From the NCBI GenBank assembly GCA_000226015.1, contig JH152843.1:299347-340762 (forward strand): a stretch of 41,416 bases of DNA, read 5' to 3'. The DNA comes from Mnemiopsis leidyi (Eukaryota; Ctenophora; Tentaculata; Lobata; Bolinopsidae). Below are positions 32,498 to 41,416 of the stretch, piece by piece. Position numbers and translations under genes: made by a program. Every line of letters begins with the position of its first letter. The stretch's first letter is position 1. The notes beneath the pieces are model-generated. The model was not told the origin of the DNA, did not search any database, and worked only from the letters and a program-made list of their open reading frames with translations.

Positions 32498-35400
32498 CTG
32501 AGAAATGGGACTGGTGAGTCAATCATGCTGCGGAATTAAAACTAGTTTGTTATCGGCAACTTGGTAATATACCGATGCACATCTGGTGCACACAAGGTGA
32601 ACGGTAAGTATGCAATTAAACATCACTTTTAGATTTTTCAAGTCCTAAAATTTTAGATGTCAAAGAGCATAAGTTTATACACCTTTTGAATTCCCTTAAA
32701 CCTAATGGCCTAAATATTGGGAACCCCCTTTCAGTTCCTTTACTACACAGATAATTTTGCTAAGAAACTTTTCTTTTAATCTAGAGTTTTGCTAACCAAT
32801 CTTCAATCTTCTTTAGGTTTACTCATGACGTTTTTAATACGAAGGATCTAATGATCTATAGACCTCAAAAGATTTCGATGTAAAGATTTTACTTCGATTT
32901 GTACAATCGTCTGATTGATCTCAGGGAATTCAATTATTCACATCATATACATATATATATGATATAGAATTAGATGCACATACAACATTCTGTGGTCAGA
33001 TCACGTCATCTGCGAGTGCGATATGACCGAGAGGATCACGTGATTCAAAGAATTTACATTGTTTTCTATAAGCGTGGAAAAGAAATAACTAAATGTTGTA
33101 TAACTATAAGTAAAACTTTATGATGTAAAATTGTACAGCGAACGAATACCTGCAGAGCATGCAGACGAACAGAATCTAGAAACCACAATTTTTGGTTAGT
33201 TTTAAGATTTACCTCTTCGAAAAATTGGAATGGTATAACTTTGAATACCATCTTCTTGGGGTACAGTCCCTACCAGATCTCCATCGATCAAAATTCGCGC
33301 GTTTTTCAGCCTGGATTGGCAGCAGTCCATTCTGTTATAAACATCGAATCGATATAAGAAATGTATGTAGCGACAGGTAGCGTAACTTTCCACCAAGCAT
33401 TGATTGAGACAGTGTGGGAGACCGATCCGTCCCTGAATAATGAGCAATTATAAATTTTCCATTAGTATACTCTTATATCACTATCAGAAGAGCCCATTGC
33501 CCTCGGATTCTCGGAAATTAGTGCTTGATACCAGTGCCACCAATTATTAAGACATATATCAATAATGATATTAGATTTACAATAATAGCCCAAACCACAC
33601 TTAACATCAGGTCAGTTTTTATTTTAATCTTCATAATGGCTAGGTTGCCGGTTGTATTTTCTGGGATAGTTGCCATAACCCTAATAGTAATAGCTATGTC
33701 TTTTAGTTATAGTTATAGTATCAAGTTACATATCGAGTAAGTGTGAAGTAACATGATTTACGCCTCGAGCGTAGCGAGTAAGCCGAAGGCTGAGTTGAAT
33801 AATGATATGTTTTTAACGAGGGCGGAGCCCGAGTTGAAAACATGTTGTTACTTTGCACCAATGAGTTATGTAACGATATTATTTACCAAGTAACAATTGC
33901 AGATAGTGCGGGCAGCTGCTAATGATAACAAGAAAAAAGGACGTTCTCTCGTATCACTAATTTGGAGCAGGCCTCAGAGTCATGTAACGATATTATCTAG
34001 GAAGTAAAATTAGCAGGCAGTGCGGGTAGTTGCTAGTAATAACAGAAAAAAGGACGTTCTCTCGTATCACTAAGTGTGAGGTAATACGCGGTGATGTAAT
34101 ACAAAAAAAGTGTGAGGTAATACGGTGATGTAATACGAAAAAGGGTAGATGTAATACGATGTAATACGAAAAAGGGTGATGTAATACGGCCATAAGTGTG
34201 ATGTAATACGAAAAAGGGTGATGTAATACGACAACAATGTGCAAATACCACGTTTTACTCAACCGGTATAATAGCATCACGCGGGAAATAATAAATTATA
34301 CATACCCCCATCTTCCGTTTCTATTTCCGTCAACCGCATTACTGGCAGTACTACCAGAATCATAGTTGTCCGTCTGTTCAGCAATTTGATTGAGGGCTAA
34401 GTTAACCCAAGAACTTTTTTCTGCTATATCTGAGAAATTCGATAATTTAAAAGTATTGAATAAATAAAAAGAGACAACTATTATTAACACCTTATCGTGA
34501 CAGTCGCAAAAAGCAAAGCGTGCCTCCAGCCAGAAAAGACGCAAAGGTATCGGTATCTTTTTGCTCTGCAATTGTATTCCGGTATTCGTAATGATTAATT
34601 GTTTGGTCTTCGAGGCTGATAATACTATTGTTATAAATAACCATGATGCTGTACATTCGGGGACAATCGCACTAAGTGACATGCAGTCACAATTTTCAGT
34701 GATTGCCTTCTCACAGCTGGGAATAGGACCACCAATTTTTGAAATGATGGCAGGAAATTGCAGCAATAAATAGCTTTATTTGTGTCGTACAATGAGGATT
34801 AGACCAGGCAGCGTGCGGACCGAAAACTTCAACCTCGGCGAGCTGTAGTGTTTCTCCAGATACCGCCTCAATTTTCACTTCTTGGCCTGAGAAATGGGAC
34901 TTGTTAGTCAATCATGCTGCGGAACTAAAACTAGTTTGTTATAGGCAACTTGGTAATATACCGATGCACATCTGGTGTACACAACTACAAGATGAACAGT
35001 AAATACAATTAAACATCATATAGATACAACATTCTGTGGTCAGATCACGTCATCTGCGATACGACCGAGAGGATCACGTGATTCAAAGAATTTACATTGT
35101 TTTCTATAGGCACGAAACAGAAATAACTAAATGTTGTATAACTATAAGTAAAACTTATTGATGTAAAATTGTACAGCGAACAAATACCTACAGAGCATGC
35201 AGACATACAGAGTCTAGAAACCACAATTTTTGGTTAGTTTTAAGATTTACCTCTTCGAAAAATAGGAATGGTATAACTTTGAATACCATCTTCTTGGGGG
35301 ACAGTCCCTACCAGATCTCCATCGATCAAAATGTGCGCATTTCTTAGCCTGGATTGGCAGCAGTCCATTCTGTTATAAACATCGATATAAGAAATGTATG

Positions 35401-38400
35401 TAGCGACAGGTAGCGTAACTTTCCACCAAGCATTTAATGAGCCAGTATGGGAGACCGATCCGTCCCTGAAATGTGAGCAATTATTAATTTAATCCGTGCT
35501 TGATACCTGCAGTGCCACCAACAAATTATTCACGTAGGTTTTGTAAAACAATAAATAAGTTATCTAGCCGGAGGAGAGGATCACAGAGAAGAGTAAATGA
35601 TGCAGGGTTAAGTTAAAGGAAAGCTATGAAGATATGTGAGGATGGAGGACGGATGACGCGCAAAAGAAAGGGTGGAGGGAGGCATGGGTGGAAGGACGGG
35701 GTCCCTGATAAAATGGAGTCACTGACCATATTTGGTGATGTGAATTAGGCGCCCACGCGCAAATTGTGAGTAGGAAACATGGTAACGGGCAATTGAGCGG
35801 GCAAGGTTGCATATCTGCTTGATCTAGATGCCAAAATATGGATGTCCGCAACAATAGGTTATCAACTTACAACATGGACCATATTTAGTTATGGGAATTA
35901 GGCACGAGATTTTTGATTCGACCTTAGAGTTAGGAGGTTTTGCTGGAAGCACTTTGAAATGTCCTTTTTTGGATTTTATGTGTTTTCTTTGGGCGGATAT
36001 AAACTTGGAAGGAAAGACAAACTCTGATTAGTTACTACTAATATCATTAATAACAATAATATTAGATTTACAATAATATTAATAACCCAAACCACACTTA
36101 ACATCAGTTCAGTTTTTATTTTAATCTTCATAATGGCTAGGTTGTCGGTTGTATTTTCCGAGATAGTTGCCATAACCCTAATAGTTATGTCTTTTAGAAA
36201 TAGTTATAGTAAATTATACATACCCAAATATTCCGTTTCTATTTCCGTCAACCGCATTACTGGCAGTACTAGCAGAATTATAGTTGTCCGTCTGTTCAGC
36301 AATTTGATTGAGGGCTAAGTTTTCCCAAGAACTTTTTTCTGCTATATCTGAGAAATTTGATAATTTAAAAGTATTGAATAAATAAAAAGAGAAAACAATT
36401 ATTAACACCTTATCGTAATTTGGACAGCTTATCAATGACAGTCGCAAAAAGCAAAGCGTGCCTCCAGCCAGAAAAGACGCAAAGGAATCAGTATTATTTT
36501 GCTCTGCAATTGTATTCATAATGATTAATTGTTTGGGTTTCGAGGCTGTCACCGTCAAATTCGCCATAAAATTTTATATTAAATTGCTATTCTAACTGTC
36601 CATCTGGCTAAACATTTATAATTTTTGTTTTCGCCAGATAGGAGGTCTTACTATGGTTTTTTATTTGGGGACAGTAAACATCTGATTTGCCGTCAAAACC
36701 AGAAATTAAAGTCAAAATTCTGGCTATTCTTATATCTCAAAATTAAACATTTTTATTCATATGCCTATAAGAGGTCGATAAGGGCCAAGTAGGTGGTCTA
36801 AAAAAGGTTTTAAGGCTTCAGGACTTTCACAATCGGATTCGCCGTTAAATTTTACGTCGAAACACCGGACACCATCGGAGAAAATAAACGCGAGATGGAT
36901 AGTCGAGGTGTGGTATTGTACCTTGAGTGAACTTAAAGAGGAACCTGAAATGAACAAGTAATCTGATGCTACTATTACTATAAATAACCATGATGCTGTG
37001 CATTCGGGGACAATCGCACTAAGTGACATGCAGTCACGATTTTCAGTGATTGCCTTCTCACAGCTAGGACTAGGACCACCAATTTTTGAAATGATGGTAG
37101 GAAATTGCAGCAATAAATAGCTTTATTTGTGTCGTACAATGAGCAATACTCATAGAACTGCCGTTTGGACAGCAGTTCTGTAAACTACCATACGTCTAAA
37201 AGAGAAATGCTTCTGAAATTTACCTTTTCCAGCAAACTCAGTATGACGAAAAGCACAGGTGGACTCCGTTATTTTGAGTCCGTCCTCGTCAGCAAAGTAA
37301 AATCCAGTGGGTGGATCTGGCAGTCTCTTTTTTTCCCCAATATCGTAGAACTCGTCTCCATCTCTACATTTGAAAACACACTCCAAGTCGCTCATGTCCA
37401 GGGCCCATGTACTGTCCTTATTGCAAGATACCTCCGTAAAAACCTCGTTACTGGACAGGAGGAGCAAAGTTCTGCGGGGGTCCTCGCACTGCATGGGGAC
37501 TACCTGACCAGGGTAGGTTATTGAGGCTTCACAACCACCTCCCAGCAACTCAGGGAAGGTGAACTCAGGACAACTCCTTGTTTTGATGACTCTCTTGAAT
37601 AGATCTGTTTCTGATTTGGTTTTATCGTCCAAGAGTGACTTTCGATGATTCCAATAATCTTCCTCCAGTTTACTCGAACTTGTTTTGATTTTGTAATCCA
37701 AATTCCAAAATTCCATGGTGGTCATTGTTAAATGCAACTCCATCATTTCAGCCCAGGTGGACTTTATCTTTTCTGTGTATTCACCAGTGCAGCCAGATAT
37801 CATGTTCATCTGCATCTGAGCCAGCACGAAAGAGTCATTTTCCTCAACCATAGCTTTTTTAGCAGACTCTTTGGCCGAATGAAAGTTATGCTCATTTGAA
37901 TCTAAATATTTATTGAAAATCAATTCAGCGAAACCACCATAACTAATGGCTTCCTGAAATTTTTCCTGGTAGACTGGAATGGAGATTTTTAATTCCTTAA
38001 AATACCGATTTTCAATAACTTTTCCCGTAAGCTGCTGAATCTTTTCAGTTATAGCCTTGCTGCTGTCACTGATCGCTTTCAGGACCACTTTCTGCCCTTG
38101 TTTTGTTCTGTATATCCGGTCATTACGTTCCCGCTCAAAAGCGGCATCCATCGCTGTTTGAAGTCCCGTTAGTCCCTGTAAAATCTTGCGATTATCCGCT
38201 TTCATTTGATCTAACATAACGGATTGAGCAGACAGAATTGCATTTTTACTTTTTTCCACACTTCGACCAGTATTCTTCAATTCGGAAAATATCTCGAGTT
38301 TGCTGTTCTCCATCTCGTTCATGATTGCTTCAGTTCCTTTCTTTATGTCTTCTTGCAAGTCAAACATGCCAGGCACCTTGTAGTCTTGTACCACATTCAA

Positions 38401-40368
38401 CACCGCAGTACTTAATGTAGTCTGTGGAGCATCGTTAAGTACCACGTCACAAGCATCGCCGCCATAACCAATATCGCACAAGCAATAGACGAAACTGCCA
38501 TCTATTGAAAGAGCCCTTCCATTCCCATTGGTGCAATTAAAGCTGCTTGTGTCTTCTTCAAAATTGAATAGGAAACCAAGTGTGAATCCAAGTCGCATTT
38601 CACCCACCCTTCTATTGTCTCTATATGTGACGGAGAGAAGTTCCATATTAGTTTTGAAATGCCACCCACTTAAACTTATTTTAGTGGTGTCATTCTTGAA
38701 CATAGCCATTGATAATCGCTGGTCGTTTATCATTGACTTTATCGTTTTATCTCTTTTCAGGAGTTCTCGAACCTCGCCAAGCTTTTTATACCGATATTCT
38801 TGACTTGCATCGTCCCATTCCTTGTCCGACCTTCTATCAACCTTTGGCAGATCTTCCTTCTCCAGAGAAACCAGGACTTTTTTAACTCGTTCGATTGCGT
38901 CAGCGACCTGAGTCCTGCTCGCTTTTCTTACTGCGAACATGGTAAGTCGTTGCTTTTCTTTTTCGTCCTCCGAGATTCCTGTCAGTTCTATATTCAATTT
39001 ACTAGCCGAGTGATCTAGCAAGGCAAACCCAGTTTCTTCTTTGTCGTCCTCCTTCAGGGTTGCCCAGTTATAAAGTTCATACTTTGGTTCCATTCCATCA
39101 ATAATATCCGTCAGCGCTTCGTCGTTACCATACTTGACTTGCATCTCCTGGGGGAGGGATATCATTCAACACTAGGGTGCTGTAATATGCGAAAGGGTAA
39201 TTGTTAGAAACTAAACAGAATTTCATTGTGTAAAATTATATTAATTAGACTTAGAATTAATTATACTTAGAATGACAGTTGATCACCTTCAACCATATAA
39301 ACATTATACAAGTTTTAAAACACATACCTTTTGTGCATATAAAACTGCATTTTTAGTGCACTTTTCATACGAAGTCATCGCATTTTTGTACATGTCATAG
39401 ACAATTCTCGGATATCCTTTGTCATCATGAGGCATCACCAACTGTTGGTTTATTTCGTAGAAGTACTGTAGACGCTGGCCGCCCTTAATCATGGATATAA
39501 TTCTGCTCGACATGGGTAAAATCTGGCTGCAGTCATTATCAACCGCTTCCGCAAATATCTCTAATAATGTCTTCCCTTTGGTAAAGCCTGAATTTCCTTT
39601 CATCAGATTATCAACCAGCTGCAGTTGAGTACCGATTTCACCCTCTTTCACAGCGTCTACGAGGTGTTCAATCTGCCCTTTTACATTTCCTGGTAGCCCT
39701 CGCGACAAATCAGCAGTTTTAATCCCTTGTACAACCTGCTTATAACTTTTTGTTATGTGGTTGACATTTCCTTCAAATTCCAACAGCTTCCCGACAACAG
39801 TATTCCAATCCGCAGCATCATTGACATTTTCCAGTTCATGAGCGAGTGAATCTATTTTTGCCCCCATTTTTGCAAAGCCTGATTCAATCGCTACCAATTC
39901 GTCTGATTTAGAAGCCGGTGCAAAAAGCAAAACGATGTCTAGTATCGGGCCGACAAATTGTGCTGCAGTTGCTAAAGCTTTCAAAGCTTTTGCCCCTTTT
40001 TGCAGCCACTTTGTAGCGCCTTTAGCTTTCTCGGCAATTTCCTCTGCGGCGTCAGCTGCGGCGTCAGCTGCATCTTCTACCTCGTCTCCACTGAAAAGCT
40101 CGGAAACTGCATCCGCTGCTTCGATAATCGCATCATGCGAGCCCAAAACTGTCTCCACGGTTTCTTTGCCATCTGTAGACCTAGTCCAGATGTCAGGATC
40201 ATCTGATTCCTCAACAAGGTCGCTGGCCATGTCATCAAATTTCTTTCTCGTCTCTTTCCAAGGATCCAAATCCTTGTTACAAGGAAGTGTATACCCTACA
40301 TTGTTATCAATACAGTCCAAACTGGCAGTAATCCCGACAATTAGGAGCACTAACAGTTTTATAGCCAT
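31643..40368 (-). CDS. Secreted modular protein, SE-cephalotoxin-like N-terminal half with FTP-EGF-laminin EGF-TSP1 C-terminal half
   Basis: Exons on the minus strand in order: 40368-39328, 39147-37224, then alternative 3' exons (36944-36757; 36347-36224; 35465-35251; 34886 onward; 34429-34306; 33432-33213; 32497-31643). All borders are GT..AG and all phases match. The protein has a signal peptide, a long helical part, an EGF module, a CCP-like cysteine module, a fucolectin-type (FTP) domain, two calcium-binding EGF modules, two laminin-type EGF modules and the start of a TSP1 repeat. It should act outside the cell. The N-terminal half recalls the SE-cephalotoxin-like family (cuttlefish salivary protein and cnidarian relatives, some found in coral skeleton); this is from memory and moderately sure. 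A toxic role is not shown: relatives include structural matrix proteins. The end of TSP1 is not found before the gap. Confidence 0.65.
33213..33432 (-). pseudogene. FTP exon b, unit 1: frameshifted copy
   Basis: Acceptor ATTATTCAG and donor AGAG|GTAAAT as in the other copy, but 220 bases against 215. The extra five bases (a repeated TCGAT within about 33343-33352) shift the frame after TYISYID and lead to a TGA 16 codons later. The rest (MDCCQSRLKNARILIDGD, GTVPQEDGIQSYTIPIF) is still well conserved, so the break is recent or an assembly/sequencing error. Confidence 0.85.
33868..34074. repeat. 114-bp intronic tandem repeat, 2 copies
   Basis: ATGTAACGATATTATTTACC... (33868) and ATGTAACGATATTATCTAGG... 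(33982) both run on to GGACGTTCTCTCGTATCACT. They lie in the intron between exons a and b of unit 1 and are absent from unit 2. Just before is a CGAGCGTAGCGAG / GGGCGGAGCCC interspersed motif (33767-33830). Confidence 0.85.
34075..34240. repeat. GTGATGTAATACGAAAAAGG minisatellite
   Basis: About eight imperfect units built from GTGATGTAATACGAAAAAGG, with GTGAGGTAATACG variants at the start. It continues straight from the 114-bp repeat in the same intron and is found only in unit 1. Confidence 0.85.
34306..34429 (-). CDS. FTP exon a, unit 1
   Basis: Acceptor with a long pyrimidine tract ending TTTCTCAG (34431-34430) and donor GGGG|GTATGT. 124 bases, phase 1 in and 2 out. It encodes the start of a fucolectin/F5-8C-like domain: NLALNQIAEQTDNYDSGSTA then SNAVDGNRNG, matching the family's N-x-A-x-x-K/Q-x-A-x-Q...A-V-D-G-N. 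The following exon of the same unit is frameshifted. Confidence 0.75.
34711..34886 (-). CDS. FTP exon c', unit 2: truncated last exon with new stop
   Basis: Acceptor TTTCTCAG as for exon c. It encodes GQEVKIEAVSG...VEVFGPHAAWSNPH, identical in plan to exon c. At 34792-34796 the duplication junction replaces the EGF part by intron DNA, so it reads on to a TGA at 34713-34711. AATAAA on this strand lies at 34780-34775, within the exon. It could be a terminal exon for a short isoform ending after the FTP domain, or be skipped. Confidence 0.6.
35251..35465 (-). CDS. FTP exon b', unit 2: intact
   Basis: Acceptor CACATTTCAG and donor AGAG|GTAAAT; 215 bases, phase 2 in and 1 out. It encodes DGSVSHTGSLNAWWKVTLPV, then YISYIDVYNRMDCCQSRL and LIDGDLVGTVPQEDGIQSYT. 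The W-W-K/R-V-x-L and R-x-D-C-C motifs are hallmarks of the FTP (fucolectin/tachylectin-4/pentraxin-1) family, whose members bind fucose-type sugars and calcium. The usual adjacent cysteine pair is present. Confidence 0.8.
35566..35705 (-). repeat. Purine-rich dispersed repeat, copy 3 (partial)
   Basis: AAAGCTATGAAGATATGTGA...GGACGG...GGGTGGAGGGAGG matches the start of copy 1 at 5230-5300. It lies in the intron between a' and b' of unit 2 and is missing from unit 1, so it was inserted after the duplication or lost from the other unit. Confidence 0.6.
36224..36347 (-). CDS. FTP exon a', unit 2
   Basis: 124 bases with the same borders and phases as exon a. It encodes NLALNQIAEQTDNYNSASTA then SNAVDGNRNG. 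Its phase-1 entry matches the donor of the large exon ending at 37224, so the N-terminal half can splice directly to it; the exit phase matches b'. Confidence 0.8.
36757..36944 (-). CDS. Possible alternative terminal exon
   Basis: A clean acceptor, TTGTTCATTTCAG, precedes 36944. The entry phase is 1, as the donor at 37224 requires, and the frame runs 62 codons (STIHLAFIFSDGVRCFDVKF and on to a TGA). AATAAA overlaps the stop (36757-36752). The Cys/aromatic pattern looks like the natural end of the module begun in the previous exon. No good donor is seen, so it would end a short isoform without FTP and EGF modules. It is missing from unit 1. Confidence 0.55.
37224..39147 (-). CDS. Large exon 2: helical region, EGF module, cysteine module
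   Basis: Acceptor CCCTCCCCCAG at 39150-39148 and donor AAAG|GTAAAT at 37223-37222; phase 0 in and 1 out; 641 codons plus one base. It starts EMQVKYGNDEALTDIIDG. Contents in order: a charged helical part; an EGF-like module (CTNGNGRA...YCLCDIGYGGDACD, near 38450-38540); VPGMFDLQEDIKKGTEAI with a long coiled coil (about 38370-38050); a further helical part; a CCP-like module with four cysteines (CEASITYPGQVVPMQC...ECVFKC, about 37540-37370). This order fits the SE-cephalotoxin-like family as I remember it. The exon is far longer than usual for an animal gene, which suggests a retained ancient or retrocopied block. Confidence 0.85.
39328..40368 (-). CDS. Exon 1: signal peptide and N-terminal helical domain
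   Basis: The ATG at 40368 opens a signal peptide (MAIKLLVLLIVGITASLDC) with a good hydrophobic core. Then come an acidic region, an Ala-rich helix (AADAAADAAEEIAEKAKGAT), a hydrophobic segment VGPILDIVLLFAPASKSDE and mixed helical sequence to the donor AAAAG|GTATGT. 347 codons, phase 0. The hydrophobic helix flanked by amphipathic helices is typical of the family's N-terminal domain and of pore-type proteins in general, but no activity is shown. A TATAA on the minus strand lies near 40420, about 50 bases before the start. Confidence 0.85.
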
Positions 40369-40978
40369 TTATAGCCACTTCTTCCTGAGAACGAAACGTT
40401 ATTTGTCATCTAGTTATAAGCCAGTATGAATGCGTGATTTGGCTTGACGTTGAGATATTGACTTGAAATTTTAATTACTGTCACCCTATCTACTCCTTCA
40501 ATCAACAAGTTAAGGTGAGCGAATAACGTTTAGAATGACTTATTCACTTATAATTATATTTTCATTAGGGGGACTTATAGGGCCTTAAAAAGACCTAAAT
40601 TAATTGCCGAAGTTTCAACTTTGTGAAAATTGGCATGAATGTGATTCTAACCAACGACCGGTGATCATCCCTTAAAAAGTTTCATGCAGAAATTTCAATC
40701 AAAAGAGATGATATGCATCAGAAGTTAGAATATAAAAGCTTCATTTGCTTACTAACTAGCTTACTAACTAGCTTGGTAAAGTTCTGCATAAAACATGATA
40801 GTATACATAATATGTATTTTGCTTGTATTGAAATTTGAGCATGGACAATGAACATGAACAAAGGAGAGGAGGGACAAAAATTTGGCTGCACATTGCACCA
40901 AGAAAAAAAGAAAATCTGTGTTTACGACAAACATGTTTCTCAAGGATCCTCCCACAGTAAACTTGATAAAAGTAAAAA
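40369..40978. other. Upstream region between divergent units, no gene seen
   Basis: AT-rich DNA that should hold the promoter of the minus-strand gene. There is a small duplication, TTACTAACTAGC, at 40749-40772. Nothing else is recognised. Confidence 0.45.
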
Positions 40979-41389
40979 GCAAAAAGTTCCGCTCGAAAGG
41001 GTAACGTAACTCTTATAGTTATAGAAGGAAAAACAAAGAAACCTAAAAAGAGACTAATGGAGAAGGCCAAGTCGACAGAAAACAGGAATCCAACCATTAT
41101 AGTCGAGGGCATTTGCCTTAGCGGGGGCAACCCCGCTAAGACAAATGTACCTGGAAAGCAGAGAACGACCACCCAGAAAAAAACTGTGAGTGCTTCCAAA
41201 CTAACAGACCTTGAACTGCCCATAAAAACCCTGAAAAAGAATCTTCTCGAATTTCAGGACAAACTCAGTCAACAAGAGCTTGCCATAGAATCCCTCACAA
41301 AGAAACCAGAAGTAAGCATGACACCCCGAGAAGCTGTCAACAGCAACCTCATTGATGAGCTTAACAAAAGTGAAAAGGAAAACAAATAG
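40976..41389 (+). CDS. Hypothetical basic/coiled-coil protein or retroelement ORF1 piece
   Basis: The frame is open from 40976 (after TAA at 40973); the first ATG is at 41057, giving 110 residues. A Lys-rich start (EGKTKKPKKRLMEKAKSTEN) is followed by NPTIIVEGICLSGGNPAK, a heptad-like region LELPIKTLKKNLLEFQDKLS and a Lys/Glu-rich end before the TAG. A basic N-terminus plus short coiled coil resembles ORF1 proteins of LINEs, but no zinc knuckle or RRM is seen. Without a recognised family this stays hypothetical. GGGGTT-type hairpin CTTAGCGGGG / CCCCGCTAAG (41116-41139) lies inside the frame. Confidence 0.35.
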   Translation, partial: KAKSSARKGNVTLIVIEGKTKKPKKRLMEKAKSTENRNPTIIVEGICLSGGNPAKTNVPGKQRTTTQKKTVSASKLTDLELPIKTLKKNLLEFQDKLSQQELAIESLTKKPEVSMTPREAVNSNLIDELNKSEKENK

Positions 41390-41416
41390 GCTACAAGATA
41401 AATTCAGCAATTTCCG

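Larger units (their letters stand above)
32403..37143. repeat. Tandem segmental duplication inside the gene (2 units)
   Basis: Unit 1 (32403-34791) and unit 2 (34792-about 37143) are collinear copies. Matching anchors: ATTAGACCAGGCAGCGTG at 32409/34798, the FTP exons b and a, CATTCGGGGACAATCGCACT at about 34655/36999, and the stretch ending GTGTCGTACAATGAG at 34782/37129. ATGAG is present at 32403, at the 34792 junction and at 37139-37143, a 5-bp microhomology. Units differ by insertions: unit 2 has about 390 bases with an extra exon (about 36568-36960) and a purine repeat; unit 1 has intronic minisatellites. Confidence 0.85.

Noticed and set aside
36960..37113. Open frame with CEKAITENRDC, present in both units (also 34640-34766)
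   Set aside because: It looks protein-like, but no acceptor gives the phase needed after the exon ending at 37224, and the frame is not continued by a donor. Treated as intron DNA within the duplication, with some doubt.
39935..40429. 164-codon plus-strand frame rich in Ser and Ala
   Set aside because: It is antisense to exon 1 of the minus-strand gene, which has a signal peptide, a good donor and matching phase. The plus frame is a shadow of Ala/Ser codon complementarity.

Overview
The window looks like a stretch of an animal (metazoan) genome, most likely a marine invertebrate and probably a cnidarian. The base composition is AT-rich, genes have introns with GT..AG borders, AATAAA signals follow the genes, and there are many short repeats and mobile-element relics. 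The protein families present (rhodopsin-like GPCR, tyrosine-motif adaptor, ferroportin-like transporter, and a secreted modular protein with fucolectin-type, EGF, laminin-EGF and thrombospondin modules) are animal families. The cnidarian guess rests mainly on the SE-cephalotoxin-like character of the minus-strand gene and is an inference. No bacterial-type gene, CRISPR array or convincing tRNA/rRNA gene was seen. A 670-base run of N (29383-30052) marks a scaffold gap.

Layout. 1-5.9 kb is repeat-rich: long inverted repeat arms that share a coding tail, hairpins, broken transposase-like coding pieces, a Penelope/hammerhead-like terminal motif, TATCGG-rich ends and a purine-rich dispersed repeat. 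At 5.89-7.52 kb is an intronless 541-residue phosphotyrosine adaptor with a 16-residue repeat. From 7.5 to 22.7 kb I see no convincing gene, only 3' UTR and intergenic DNA with many tandem duplications and one near-perfect palindrome. At 22.8-24.6 kb is a single-exon orphan class A GPCR. At 25.3-25.6 kb is a small element with G-tract/C-tract termini. At 26.3-28.3 kb is a four-exon SLC40 (ferroportin)-like transporter. At 28.8-29.4 kb is a LINE reverse transcriptase fragment running into the gap. At 30.4-31.6 kb are a tetranucleotide satellite and a TIR element.

From 40.37 kb down to 31.64 kb, on the minus strand, is the most interesting locus: a secreted, SE-cephalotoxin-like modular gene. 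All its exon junctions can be matched by phase. Inside it a 2.35-2.39 kb segment carrying a three-exon fucolectin (FTP, F5/8 C-like) domain has been tandemly duplicated, with 5-bp microhomology (ATGAG) at the junction. One FTP copy has a 5-bp frameshift; the other is intact but its last exon was cut from the EGF part by the duplication and now reads to an early stop beside an AATAAA. An extra terminal exon lies inside the upstream copy. The locus can therefore produce several alternative 3' ends from one shared N-terminal half. It may equally contain an uncollapsed haplotype in the assembly.

The genes do not form an operon or obvious pathway; they are independent eukaryotic units.
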